Below, piece by piece: positions 1 to 8,666 of a stretch of 53,415 bases of DNA. A model generated the notes under the pieces. It made no database searches, had not been told where the DNA came from, and worked only from the letters and a program-made list of their open reading frames with translations. The stretch spans positions 1 to 53,415 of the forward strand of contig JAFUTV010000003.1 of NCBI GenBank assembly GCA_017484125.1, written 5' to 3'. Each line of letters starts with the position of its first letter. Within the stretch, counting starts at the first letter, position 1. The position numbers and the translations under genes were made by a program. Origin of the DNA: Bacilli bacterium. Lineage in GTDB: Bacteria; Bacillota_I; Bacilli_A; RF39; UBA660.

Positions 1-118
1 AACATTTTACCTTATCAAATTCATATCCAGCATTTTGACTTGGAAATTCATTTGTTTCTTTATTATTTACATATATTGCTTTTAAACTAATATCATAATC
101 CATATCTACCATATCCAT
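1..118 (-). CDS. 3'-truncated ORF, unknown
   Basis: An open frame starts at ATG (118-116) and runs off the window edge, giving about 39 residues beginning MDMVDMDYDISLKAIYV. An in-frame TAG lies just upstream, so it cannot extend 5'. No good Shine-Dalgarno is seen and there is no signal peptide. The DYDI-x-hydrophobic-x-hydrophobic pattern recalls the start of secreted repeat proteins, but that is only an impression. It lies downstream of dnaI on the same strand. It could be a real gene or a remnant. Confidence 0.35.
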   Translation of the reverse strand, partial: MDMVDMDYDISLKAIYVNNKETNEFPSQNAGYEFDKVKC

Positions 119-201
119 TCTATATAACTATATCAAATTATTACCTTTTTTTCAATCTTAAAGATATAAAAAAGATAAGAAATTTTGTATTATTCTTACC
201 T

Positions 202-1068
202 TTATTTTCTTCTATTTTCTCCTTGAAGTTGAAGATCATCAGTTAAAACCTTTATTCTTTCAATAATTCTTGCAGCTTCAACTTTATCAGTTTTATTTGA
301 TAAATGATTTTCTAATTCATCAATAGTATAATTTGAAGTAAAGAATGTCGTTTTATAACTATTCATTCTTGTTTGAAGAAGAGTACCTAAAATTTCATCT
401 CTACTCCACTTCGTTACACTTTCTGCACCAATATCATCTATTAATAATAAATCTACATTTTCTAAAGAACTAATTGTTCCTTCAAGTTCATCAAAGTTAG
501 CCTTTAAATCTCTTAATAAAGTTGGAAAATATACTATTTCAGTAGTAAAGCCACTTTTTTTTAATTCATTAAAAGCCGCAGCTATTATATATGTTTTACC
601 AGATCCAAAATTACCATGTAAATATAATCCTTTATTTTTTTTAGAATTATCATATTCCTTAATAAATTTTGTAATCCACTTAATAACATTTATTCTAGCT
701 TTATCATTTGTTTCTAAATCTTTCATAGATGCATTATCTAATTCTTTTTCTCTAGTCATTTTATTTTCTTCTTGTTTTAATAATTCCTTTTTGTATTTAC
801 AAGGTATATATTTAAACTTAATTTGATCATTATATACCTCTGGGTAACATACATATCCTTGATTAGAATTCTTACAATTTGCAAGACATTTGCAATTTTT
901 ACAATTATTTAATTCTATAACAGTATCTTGTATTTTAGTAGTATTTATAATTTTTTCATGTTCATCAATATCTAAAGAATTCACTACTTTTTTAAATAAA
1001 GGATCAGCTAAAGCATTAATATAATTTGTTTTAATTTTATCTTCAATTTCTTTGCTACTTTGAAACAT
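202..1068 (-). CDS. dnaI: Primosomal helicase loader DnaI
   Basis: 288-residue AAA+ ATPase that loads the replicative helicase at the origin and at restarting forks. Residues 56-90 hold a cysteine cluster (C56, C59, C61, C65, C74, C90) matching the N-terminal zinc-binding helicase-interaction region of DnaI. Walker A is GNFGSGKT (152-159), Walker B LLLIDD (207-212), and TFFTSN (241-246) is the sensor 1 strand. Length is close to the Bacillus protein (about 310). It starts 2 nt after the dnaB stop, with AAAGGA upstream inside dnaB, so the pair is an operon. Downstream is the truncated ORF at the window edge rather than thrS. Confidence 0.93.
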   Translation of the reverse strand: MFQSSKEIEDKIKTNYINALADPLFKKVVNSLDIDEHEKIINTTKIQDTVIELNNCKNCKCLANCKNSNQGYVCYPEVYNDQIKFKYIPCKYKKELLKQEENKMTREKELDNASMKDLETNDKARINVIKWITKFIKEYDNSKKNKGLYLHGNFGSGKTYIIAAAFNELKKSGFTTEIVYFPTLLRDLKANFDELEGTISSLENVDLLLIDDIGAESVTKWSRDEILGTLLQTRMNSYKTTFFTSNYTIDELENHLSNKTDKVEAARIIERIKVLTDDLQLQGENRRK

Positions 1069-1070
1069 AA

Positions 1071-2351
1071 CTACATAAATCCTTTCATTAATTCTTCCAT
1101 TTCTAATCTTTCCTCATCTGTCAATTCTTCTTTTTTAATATCTTGTTTAAACCACACTGGTGTTTGTTCTACACTCTTTGAACTCTTAGTTGTTTGTTTT
1201 GATACCTTTTTATATTCTTTTTCTGCTTGTTGCATAGCTTCTTCAGCAGTTTCAATTTTGTTTCTTTTCCACTGTCCTGCAATTGTTTCAATATAAGCTC
1301 TAGATAATTTATTATCATGTTTTCTTAATACATAATCTATTAAAACATTAACAACAGCAGGTTGTAATTTTAAATCTTCCAATAAATATTCTAATAATTT
1401 TAAATCCCTTGGAGTTGGTGCAACACCCTTATATTTATTTTTTAAAAAATCATATGGTGAAATATTTTCAAACACATATATCATTTTAGCTCTATTTGAT
1501 GTATCACCTTTTGGCATTTTTAAATAATCTGGTTGAGATTTATATACTAAAGTAGGAAGTTTGCCATTATTCATGTAAGTATAATATTCTCTAGTTTTTT
1601 TTCTTAAATCTGCCTCACTAATATAACCATTAGCATTAATTGTTCCACGAATGATTTCAGCCATTTTTAAAGTATCCAAATTATATATATATGCTAAATT
1701 ATTTATTAAATCTCTCATTTTTTTATTTAAAGATTTTTCATTAAAAATATTTTTAGGAATTGAAGCACTTAGCATATCAAAATCCACAACATCTTTAACA
1801 TTAACTTTGTTATATTCTTTATCTCTTATATCAAATTCAGGTATAACTGTAGATGATTTAAAAGTATGATTAATTTCTTTAGTTATTTCTTCATAACCAT
1901 CTAAACTAAAGTTAACACGCTGATATAAATTTCTTATGCTTTCATACTCTTTTTTACCAACATTATTGTAAAGCACAACATTAAAAATGGGATGAGACAA
2001 AAACTCTTTTGGTGATAGTGGTGAATAAAGTTCATATATATATGAAGCAACATCTCCATCTTTATAAAATGTACGAACAAGTCCAACTGACTCTAAAGCT
2101 TCCCTTGCTTTTTTTATCATTTGTAAATCTGTTTTCATCAAACTCATTAAATGATGATGAGTAAAATCTTGACTTTCAATTTGCAGTTTATCTAAATCAT
2201 TAATTAAAGTAAGATATAAGCATATTGCAATTGGTCCAATAATAGGTTCATATAATGATATTAAATTCTTTTTATCATTATCATCTAGAATGCTTTTATT
2301 AATTACAGTATACGTATCTGCTGGAAGTAAAATTTTCACTATCATCACCAT
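1071..2351 (-). CDS. dnaB: Replication initiation/membrane attachment protein DnaB
   Basis: 426-residue member of the DnaB/DnaD superfamily of low-GC Gram-positives; it acts with DnaD and DnaI to load helicase. The C-terminal DDBH2 domain carries the diagnostic Y-x3-I-x3-W motif as YIETIAGQW (353-361), followed by a charged tail. No ATPase motifs, as expected: this is not the helicase also called DnaB in E. coli. The ATG at 2351 has AGGTAGG upstream; M3 is an alternative start. nrdR, its usual upstream neighbour in Bacillus, is absent. A TGA-TACAAT extended -10 lies about 20 nt upstream. Confidence 0.88.
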   Translation of the reverse strand: MVMIVKILLPADTYTVINKSILDDNDKKNLISLYEPIIGPIAICLYLTLINDLDKLQIESQDFTHHHLMSLMKTDLQMIKKAREALESVGLVRTFYKDGDVASYIYELYSPLSPKEFLSHPIFNVVLYNNVGKKEYESIRNLYQRVNFSLDGYEEITKEINHTFKSSTVIPEFDIRDKEYNKVNVKDVVDFDMLSASIPKNIFNEKSLNKKMRDLINNLAYIYNLDTLKMAEIIRGTINANGYISEADLRKKTREYYTYMNNGKLPTLVYKSQPDYLKMPKGDTSNRAKMIYVFENISPYDFLKNKYKGVAPTPRDLKLLEYLLEDLKLQPAVVNVLIDYVLRKHDNKLSRAYIETIAGQWKRNKIETAEEAMQQAEKEYKKVSKQTTKSSKSVEQTPVWFKQDIKKEELTDEERLEMEELMKGFM

Positions 2352-2523
2352 CCATTCCTACCTAATATATTGTATCAAAAAAAATAGTATTATTTAAGTA
2401 AATTTATTAAAATATACAAAATTTTAATTATTGAAGTATATTTTTAAAAAAGTTATCAATTTTTGTATAAGTAATATTTTATTAATTGTGTGTATTTATA
2501 TATATTATTTAAATTTTTGTGTT

Positions 2524-2552
2524 TTGTCTTTTTATTAACATTATGATATAAG
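2524..2552 (+). promoter_or_regulatory. Candidate promoter of small hydrophobic peptide mRNA
   Basis: TTGTCT (2524-2529), 17-nt spacer, TATAAG (2547-2552); an overlapping TATGAT sits at 2542. Predicted start about 2559, next to the first arm of an 11-bp inverted repeat (2560-2570). Confidence 0.45.
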
Positions 2553-2626
2553 GTTATTCGACACATTTTAACAGTGTGAATTTTATGAATGTCTTGTGCC
2601 TTTCTTTTTTAGAAAGGAGGGATAAC

Positions 2627-2719
2627 ATGTCTTTTAACAAATGTTATAAGATTATTATTTTATTATTTAAAACTATTTTTATTCTCCTTTGTTTAATTAC
2701 TATATTAATTTTTATATAA
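2627..2719 (+). CDS. Small hydrophobic peptide, candidate type I toxin
   Basis: 30-residue frame starting MSFNKCYK and continuing as an almost uninterrupted run of I, L and F with one lysine (K15) and no charged tail: one predicted membrane helix. A near-perfect Shine-Dalgarno AAAGGAGG (2613-2620) lies 6 nt before the ATG. That site is partly buried in a hairpin: CCTTTCT (2599-2605) pairs with AGAAAGG (2611-2617) around TTTTT. On the opposite strand a promoter (2824-2852) and terminator (2718-2769) would make an antisense RNA over the 3' end. Single-helix peptide, sequestered ribosome site and convergent antisense RNA is the layout of TxpA/RatA, BsrG/SR4 and Fst systems. No specific family is recognised; toxicity is inferred. 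Confidence 0.5.
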   Translation: MSFNKCYKIIILLFKTIFILLCLITILIFI

Positions 2720-2769
2720 AAAAAGACACTTCACTAATTTTTCCACTGGGGGTTTTGTTAGTGAGTGTC
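2718..2769 (-). terminator. Strong intrinsic terminator (lon and/or antisense RNA)
   Basis: On minus, GACACTCACTAA (2769-2758) pairs with TTAGTGAAGTGTC (2737-2725) with one bulged base, followed by seven T (2724-2718). No T tract follows on plus. It overlaps the stop codon of the peptide at 2627-2719. It can end lon, whose stop is 99 nt upstream, as well as the proposed antisense RNA. Confidence 0.8.
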
Positions 2770-2817
2770 AAACCAAAAAAATGGCACAACATTCTAAATT
2801 ACTCTAAAATGTGTCCT
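2718..2817 (-). ncRNA. Candidate antisense RNA (type I antitoxin-like)
   Basis: Promoter TTGAAT (2852-2847), 17-nt spacer, TATAAA (2829-2824) on minus predicts a start near 2817 and an RNA of about 100 nt ending at the terminator 2769-2718. It is antisense to the 3' part of the peptide transcript. Its 5' blocks, GACACATTTTA (2815-2805) and GAATGTTGTGCC (2794-2783), repeat blocks at the 5' end of the sense transcript (2560-2570; 2587-2600 with a CT insertion). It may instead be just the lon 3' UTR. Confidence 0.4.
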
Positions 2818-2867
2818 AAAAAGTTTATAACATATTTTTTATAAATATTCAACATTAATTATATAAT

Positions 2868-5192
2868 TTATTTAAACAAATCATTAAATATTTCTTCATA
2901 GTTACTAACTTTTATTATCTTTAATTTAGATAGAATTTTCTCAGGTATATCCTCCAAATCTTTTTCATTAGATAAAGGAATGTATATTTTTGTTATTTTG
3001 TTATTAAAAGCAGCAAGTATTTTTTCTTTTAATCCACCAATTTGAAGAATATCACCCCTTAATGATATTTCACCGGTCATAGCTATATTTTTAGGAATAG
3101 TTTTATTTAAAATTAAAGATAAAATACATGTGGTAATAGTAATTCCAGCTGATGGACCATCTTTTTTAATAGCAGCATTTAATGCATGTAAATGAATATC
3201 TTTAGTATTAAAATAATAATCACTAATTTTATATAAATCATTATGCGATCTAATATAACTTATTGCTACGCTAATTGATTCAGTAGTCGACTGACCCAGT
3301 AATCCTGTTGTAATAATATTGCCTTTTCCTTCATACATACAACATTCAATTGGTAAAATACTTCCACCAAGATTAGTACATGCAAGAGCATTAACTAAAC
3401 CAGGAGTTAAAGTTTTAGATAATTCTTCAGTTCCAAATAATGGATTACCTAAATACTTTATAACTAACTTTTCATCTAGATTAATTGGTAATTTTATATT
3501 ATTATTTGATTCATCAGTTATTATTTTTCTAACTAAACTTTCTAATATTCTAGATAATTCTCTTACACCAGATTCTTTTGTATAATTATTGATTATAAAT
3601 AGTAATAATTCATCTTTAAATTTGATATCATCATTTTTAACAATATGACTATCAAATATTTTAGGAAGAATATATTTTTTAGCCATAGTTATTTTTTCAA
3701 AATCACTATAAGAAGATATTTCTAATATTTCTAATCTATCTCTTAAAGCAACAGGAATATTGTCAATATCATTAGCAGTTAGTATAAAAAGTACATTAGA
3801 TAAATCGAATGGTTCTTCAATATAATTATCAATAAAATATTGATTTTGTGATGTATCTAATATTTCAAGTAATGCTGAAGTAGGATCACCTCTAAAGTCT
3901 TTACCCATTTTGTCTACTTCATCTATTAGTATTAATGGATTTTTTACCCCACACTTGCTAATAGCTTGAATAATCTTTCCAGGATTACTTCCTAAATAAG
4001 TTCTTCGATGGCCTACTAATTCTGATGGATCAGTAAGTCCACCAACACTTATTTTATAAAACTCTTTATTTAAACTTTCTGCAATAGAAATAGCTATGGA
4101 AGTTTTACCAACGCCTGGTGCACCAACTAAACACAAAATTGGACTTTTAAATTCTGGATTTCTCTTTTTAATTGTAATATATTCTATTATTCTATTTTTA
4201 ACATTATCTAAACCATAATGAGTTTTATCCAAATTTTTTCTTACTAGTGTTGTATTATAATTATCCTTTTTTGATTTATTCCATGGTAAATTAATAACAG
4301 TATCTAAATAATTAATAATAATTGAACTTTCTGGATAATTTTCATTCATATTTGCATATTTATGAAGTTCTCTAAGTAGTTTTTCCTTAGTTTTTTCATT
4401 TGTATTTATCTTATTTATTCTTTCTTCATAATTATTAATTATTTCTTCTTTATCATTTTCTTCACCAAGTTCTTTTTTAATCTCTTTTAATTTTGATTTA
4501 AGAATAAATTCTTTTTGATTTCTTTCTAAATCTTCTTGTAATACTTCATCTAACTTGGTATCTAATTTTAATATTTCTAATTCAATTGATATATCATAAA
4601 TTAAAGCGTTAGCTCTTTTCATAGGGCTAACTTCTTCCATATATAATATTTTTTTATCTAATGAAAATGGTAAGAAAGCCGTTATTATATCCGTGATTAT
4701 TCCTAAATCATCATTATTTTTAATTGCTGATAGCACACTATTAGATAATGATGGATTATCATTAATATACTTTTTTAATAATTCAATTAATTTTCTTTTA
4801 ATTGCAGTTTCAGATACTAAATCTTCTTCTGGAGGATTTACAACACTCACATCTGCCATTAAAATATCTTCATCATCATCAAAATTATTATACTTATTTA
4901 CATCAACTCTTTTTGTTCCAGAAATAACAATTCTAATATTTCCATTAGGAAGTTCAATACTAGATTTTAAATGAGCAACTACTCCAACTACTGGTAAATC
5001 ATTAATTTCAGGAGTTTCTTCCAAAGAATTTTTAGGACACACAACAAGTAGATCACCATTGTGATGCTTTTTTGATAACTCTATTATTTTTTCACTTATA
5101 CTATTATTTAATTCAAGTTTAACATCTTGCTTAGGTAAGATGACAAAACCTTTAAGAAGCATTACGGGCAAATAGTTGTTCAATTTTGTCAT
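2868..5192 (-). CDS. lon: ATP-dependent protease Lon (LonA)
   Basis: 774-residue cytosolic AAA+ protease that degrades misfolded and regulatory proteins. N-terminal substrate-binding domain about 6-200, coiled-coil linker about 205-290, Walker A GAPGVGKT (357-364), Walker B ILIDEVD (421-427), and C-terminal protease domain with the Ser-Lys dyad S681 (DGPSAG) and K724 (KEKILAA), spaced 43 residues as in E. coli. All domains are intact. The annotated ATG abuts the ribosome site (AGAGGAG-ATG), too close; TTG at codon 4 (5183) sits 9 nt from it and may be the real start. TTGCTA-N16-TAATAT (5243-5216) is a plausible promoter. No CIRCE element is seen. Confidence 0.95.
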   Translation of the reverse strand: MTKLNNYLPVMLLKGFVILPKQDVKLELNNSISEKIIELSKKHHNGDLLVVCPKNSLEETPEINDLPVVGVVAHLKSSIELPNGNIRIVISGTKRVDVNKYNNFDDDEDILMADVSVVNPPEEDLVSETAIKRKLIELLKKYINDNPSLSNSVLSAIKNNDDLGIITDIITAFLPFSLDKKILYMEEVSPMKRANALIYDISIELEILKLDTKLDEVLQEDLERNQKEFILKSKLKEIKKELGEENDKEEIINNYEERINKINTNEKTKEKLLRELHKYANMNENYPESSIIINYLDTVINLPWNKSKKDNYNTTLVRKNLDKTHYGLDNVKNRIIEYITIKKRNPEFKSPILCLVGAPGVGKTSIAISIAESLNKEFYKISVGGLTDPSELVGHRRTYLGSNPGKIIQAISKCGVKNPLILIDEVDKMGKDFRGDPTSALLEILDTSQNQYFIDNYIEEPFDLSNVLFILTANDIDNIPVALRDRLEILEISSYSDFEKITMAKKYILPKIFDSHIVKNDDIKFKDELLLFIINNYTKESGVRELSRILESLVRKIITDESNNNIKLPINLDEKLVIKYLGNPLFGTEELSKTLTPGLVNALACTNLGGSILPIECCMYEGKGNIITTGLLGQSTTESISVAISYIRSHNDLYKISDYYFNTKDIHLHALNAAIKKDGPSAGITITTCILSLILNKTIPKNIAMTGEISLRGDILQIGGLKEKILAAFNNKITKIYIPLSNEKDLEDIPEKILSKLKIIKVSNYEEIFNDLFK

Positions 5193-5284
5193 CTCCTCTC
5201 AAAATATTACAATTTATATTATCACAAAATTTCATATTAGCAATACACATGACACAAATTTTACATTATTTTTTTTACTTTTTT

Positions 5285-5325
5285 TAAATTTAAAAAAATG
5301 AACAAAAATTTTGTCCATTTTTACT
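5285..5325 (-). terminator. Terminator of secreted-protein gene
   Basis: Hairpin ATGGACAAA / TTTGTTCAT followed by seven T on minus, just after the stop of the gene at 5342. Confidence 0.6.
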
Positions 5326-5341
5326 TAATTATGATTTTAAA

Positions 5342-6091
5342 TTATACTGCAATAGATACGCCACCCATAGCATCATATTTTGCTTTAATTGTTGAATTAC
5401 TAAAATAGAATACATGTCCAAGTCCACTATAGCTAATAGTAAAAGTTTGACTATCTGAAAGACTTATTGAACTCTTGGCGTGTTGATAACTAGCATATAC
5501 TGTACCACCTGGGAAAACCGTATATGTTTGACTAACTACAATATTAGAACCACTATTTGGTAATTTAATAGATGCACCAAATCCATTACTTAATTCTTTT
5601 GTTGCACTAGCATTTATCGTTCCAGCTGATGAAGTTAATTTAGAAACTGGATCTGATACTAAAGATGTTCCACTTAAATATGCACCAATTAAATCATAAC
5701 TTCTTACTGCTGGACTCTTTTTCCACGTTAAAACAACAGATATCAAAGGATATGTTGCATTTGATTTCGCAATTTTTAATTTTTTAGCAGTTGTTTCATA
5801 ATATGAACCCATTATAGAATATCCACCTGGAAGAAAAGATACTGGTTCTTCATATTCTACAACTTCAACTAAATCTGGATTTAACTCAACTCCATCAAAA
5901 TAAGCCATATCTTCTTCTGTCATTGTTGCTTGATATCCATCATAATACATTTTAGTAAAATAATCATATTCTTCTCTTGTAAAAGTTATACCATTGTCAT
6001 TTACATAGTAGTAATCTTCAGCATTAACACTTACATTAAATAAAATAAATGTTAAAAAAACAAAAGAAAAAATAACTGATAATCTTTTCAT
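5342..6091 (-). CDS. Secreted protein of unknown function
   Basis: The reading frame opens at 6109, but TAGGAG lies 8 nt before the ATG at 6091, which also begins a clean signal peptide (MKRLSVIFSFVFLTFILFNV, cleavage after SVNA about residue 24). The 249-residue product starts EDYYYVNDNGITFTREEY, a tyrosine-rich segment; the rest is Ser/Thr-rich and probably beta. It has no cysteine pairs, no sortase motif and no enzyme signature I recognise. It lies directly downstream of a membrane XRE regulator with its own TATAAT (6142-6137). An operator-like sequence (6148-6171), also found at the XRE pair near 31.7 kb, covers the -35 region. Function unknown. Confidence 0.7.
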   Translation of the reverse strand: MKRLSVIFSFVFLTFILFNVSVNAEDYYYVNDNGITFTREEYDYFTKMYYDGYQATMTEEDMAYFDGVELNPDLVEVVEYEEPVSFLPGGYSIMGSYYETTAKKLKIAKSNATYPLISVVLTWKKSPAVRSYDLIGAYLSGTSLVSDPVSKLTSSAGTINASATKELSNGFGASIKLPNSGSNIVVSQTYTVFPGGTVYASYQHAKSSISLSDSQTFTISYSGLGHVFYFSNSTIKAKYDAMGGVSIAV

Positions 6092-6147
6092 ATTTTTTAC
6101 TCCTAACATTAATCCGTAATCATGTTAACGCCAAAAATTATAAAAAG

Positions 6148-6171
6148 TTAGCAAATGATAATTGCAAAAAA
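6148..6171. promoter_or_regulatory. Operator-like site, third copy
   Basis: TTAGCAA-N7-TTGCAA followed by A's, matching 19 of 24 positions of the complement of the repeat at 31711-31734. It lies just upstream of TATAAT (6142-6137) of the secreted-protein gene. The last A's also belong to the neighbouring terminator. Confidence 0.4.
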
Positions 6172-6192
6172 AAAGAACTTTAAATAAAGTTC
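6166..6192 (-). terminator. Terminator of XRE regulator gene
   Basis: GAACTTT / AAAGTTC (6192-6175 on minus) followed by nine T; the hairpin begins right at the stop codon. Confidence 0.8.
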
Positions 6193-7326
6193 CTATAATC
6201 CATATTTTTCCAAATATTTTTTTGAAAAGTAACCAATTATTTTTTCTATTTCTTCGTTTGAATCTACTAATGAAAAATCTACTATTCTTTTTTCCCTTAA
6301 TTTTGTTTTCAAGTTAGTTTCAGTATAAGAATTAAGCATTTTAGTTTGAATATTATAAACCCATACAAATATCCTGCTATCATTAATTTCTTGAACATTA
6401 AAAATGTGTGTATCTATAACATAAGTAATGCTTATTTTCTTATCATCTTCCTTATAACTTAAATAATACATATTATTATCTTTATCATATTCAAAGTTTT
6501 CTTTTATCTTTTTAGGAATATCTTCTTCATTAGATTCTAAACTAAATTGTTCATCATTAACGGCTATATTTTTATCTTTAAAGAAGAATAATTTATCATT
6601 TTGATACTCTTTATTTATGTTTAATTTTATTTTTGTTTCATTATCTATATTAACATATAGGTTAGATATAAAATCATCAAAAGATATATTTGGAATTTTT
6701 TCACTATAGCCTAATGTTTCTGATAAAATAATATAGTTTGTTTCTCCTTTACAAACAATATTATCCTCTTTATATACTAAACAAAAATCATTTACTGTTT
6801 TATTCACTTCAATATTTAAATAAATATCATTAACTGATTTAGTAATTATTCCAGCAATATTATAATTTTCTTCATCATTATTAATCATGTATACTTGTAT
6901 TTTACGATAATTATTTAAAAAATAATAACCTAAAAATATAACTATTAATAATATAATAGTAATTATAAAGATATTTAATAATCTACCATATTTTTTAGAT
7001 ATACCTTTAATTAATTTGTTAATAATACTATTTGATTCTTCTTTACTATTTAAATATCTACCAGCATAAAATTCTGATATTGTTATACCATAATAATTTG
7101 ATATTTGTAGTACTACGTCATAATCAGGCATACAATTACCTAATTCCCATAATGATATTGCTTGTCTAGTTATGAATAAATCATTTGCAACATCCTTTTG
7201 AGTCATTCCTTTAGCTTTTCTTAATTCTCTTAAAAAATCACCAACTTTTTTAGGATCTATTTCTTCATTTAAGGCTTTTTTATCTTTTTTAATATCTTTA
7301 TCCTTTAATTCCTCATCATTATCCAT
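6193..7326 (-). CDS. Membrane-anchored XRE-family regulator
   Basis: 377 residues. A helix-turn-helix of the Cro/CI type spans about 29-85 (recognition helix region TRQAISLWELG), one membrane helix spans about 118-137 (IFIITIILLIVIFLGYYFL), and about 240 residues follow outside the membrane. The charged N-terminus is cytosolic. This architecture suggests direct membrane-to-DNA signalling; the external domain is not recognised. GGGAG lies 10 nt before the ATG. Upstream, GTTTGC-N5-GCGAAC (7369-7385 region) is a near-dyad beside a TATAAT and could be its autoregulatory site. The adjacent secreted protein at 5342-6091 is a natural candidate target or partner (inference). Confidence 0.75.
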   Translation of the reverse strand: MDNDEELKDKDIKKDKKALNEEIDPKKVGDFLRELRKAKGMTQKDVANDLFITRQAISLWELGNCMPDYDVVLQISNYYGITISEFYAGRYLNSKEESNSIINKLIKGISKKYGRLLNIFIITIILLIVIFLGYYFLNNYRKIQVYMINNDEENYNIAGIITKSVNDIYLNIEVNKTVNDFCLVYKEDNIVCKGETNYIILSETLGYSEKIPNISFDDFISNLYVNIDNETKIKLNINKEYQNDKLFFFKDKNIAVNDEQFSLESNEEDIPKKIKENFEYDKDNNMYYLSYKEDDKKISITYVIDTHIFNVQEINDSRIFVWVYNIQTKMLNSYTETNLKTKLREKRIVDFSLVDSNEEIEKIIGYFSKKYLEKYGL

Positions 7327-7392
7327 ATTATTTCTACTCCCTTGCTTATTATTATATTATATCGTTTGCAAATAGCGAACATTATATTAAAT

Positions 7393-7415
7393 AAAAAAGG
7401 AGATTTACTCTCCCT
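7393..7415 (-). terminator. Terminator overlapping the end of tig
   Basis: GGAGA-GTAAA-TCTCC followed by six T on minus; the tig stop codon lies in the loop. Confidence 0.75.
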
Positions 7416-8652
7416 TTACTATTTCAATAGCTTTACGCATTCTCATATCAAATTTTAATACTTCAATGCCACCAAATTCAGCAAGTAAATCTTCTTTAGT
7501 CATACCATAATTTTCGGCCATTTTTTTAGCTTCAGCATCAGCATCTTTATCACTTATTTCTATTTTTTCAGCATCAGCTACTGCTTCTAACATATATCTA
7601 GCTTTTACTCTATTTTCAGCTTCAGGGTGCATTTGTTCTTCTAATTTATCCATAGACATTCCTGTTGCTTGTAAGTATTGTTCTAATGTTAATCCTTGCA
7701 TTTTCATTTGTTCTTCAGTTTGATGTAGCATTCTATGAATTTCTTCATGAATTAATTCATGATTAAGTTCTATTTTCATATTTTCAACTGCAGCTTTAAT
7801 ACAATCATCAATATATTTATCTTCAATAGAAGCTTCTTTTCTCTTAGTTATATCTTCTTTAACTTTCTTTTCAAAATCTTCTTTTGTTTTAACATCTTTA
7901 TAGCCTAAATCTTCATAGAAATCTTTATTTAATTCAGGCAAAACTCTTTCTTTAATTTCATTTACAGTAACATTAAATACTACATCTTTTCCTTTTAATT
8001 CAGGAGTATAATTTTCAGGAAATTTTAATTTTAATTCTTTAGTCTCTCCACTTTTCATTCCAATTAATCCTTCTTCAAATCCTGGAATAAAAGTATTTGA
8101 TCCTATTTCTAATGGATAGTTTTCACCACTTCCACCATCTAATTTTTTACCATCAACAAATCCTTCAAAATTAATGATGGCAGTATTTTTATCAGCTACT
8201 TCGCCATTTTCTTTTATAATTATTTCTGCAAATCTTGATCTTAGTCTATCTATTTCCTCAGATAATTCTTCTTTAGAAACTGATACCTTTTCTTTTTTAA
8301 TTCCCAAAGATTTATATTTGCCTAATTTAACTTCAGGTTTAGTTATAATAGTAAATACATATTTAATATGTTTTTCATCAACTTCTTTAATATCAACAGA
8401 TGGCTCAACAACAGGAATTAAATCTTTATTATCTTTCATAACACTTTGAAAAGCATTATCTAAACCTAAATCCATTGCATCTCTATATAAAGATTCAATA
8501 CCAAATTTCTTTATGTATAATTCTTTAGTTACATGTCCTTTTCTAAAACCATCAATTTTAGTATTTTTGACATTCTTTTTAAATGACTCTTCAAGAAGTT
8601 TTTCCCATTCTTTATCCTTTATAATAAATTCTATTTCGTGTACATTCTTCAT
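7405..8652 (-). CDS. tig: Trigger factor (ribosome-associated chaperone)
   Basis: 415-residue chaperone and peptidyl-prolyl isomerase that binds nascent chains at the ribosomal exit tunnel. The ribosome-docking signature GFRKG is at 35-39, the FKBP-type domain about 145-240 (NFEGFVDG ... FIPGFEEGLIGM), and the helical chaperone domain fills the rest. It is slightly shorter than usual at the N-terminus (family about 430). AAAGGA lies 7 nt before the ATG. It follows greA by 14 nt, so it is cotranscribed with the conserved block upstream; this linkage differs from Bacillus, where tig sits beside clpX. Confidence 0.95.
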   Translation of the reverse strand: MKNVHEIEFIIKDKEWEKLLEESFKKNVKNTKIDGFRKGHVTKELYIKKFGIESLYRDAMDLGLDNAFQSVMKDNKDLIPVVEPSVDIKEVDEKHIKYVFTIITKPEVKLGKYKSLGIKKEKVSVSKEELSEEIDRLRSRFAEIIIKENGEVADKNTAIINFEGFVDGKKLDGGSGENYPLEIGSNTFIPGFEEGLIGMKSGETKELKLKFPENYTPELKGKDVVFNVTVNEIKERVLPELNKDFYEDLGYKDVKTKEDFEKKVKEDITKRKEASIEDKYIDDCIKAAVENMKIELNHELIHEEIHRMLHQTEEQMKMQGLTLEQYLQATGMSMDKLEEQMHPEAENRVKARYMLEAVADAEKIEISDKDADAEAKKMAENYGMTKEDLLAEFGGIEVLKFDMRMRKAIEIVKGE

Positions 8653-8666
8653 ATTATATTCCTTTC

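Noticed and set aside
2560-2815. MITE-like element bounded by terminal inverted repeats
   Set aside because: The flanks show no target duplication and the arms coincide with predicted transcription starts; a regulatory explanation is simpler, though copies elsewhere in the genome would reopen this.
5193-5341. CIRCE or CtsR heat-shock operator before lon
   Set aside because: No TTAGCACTC-type inverted repeat or CtsR heptad repeat is visible; only a plain promoter candidate.
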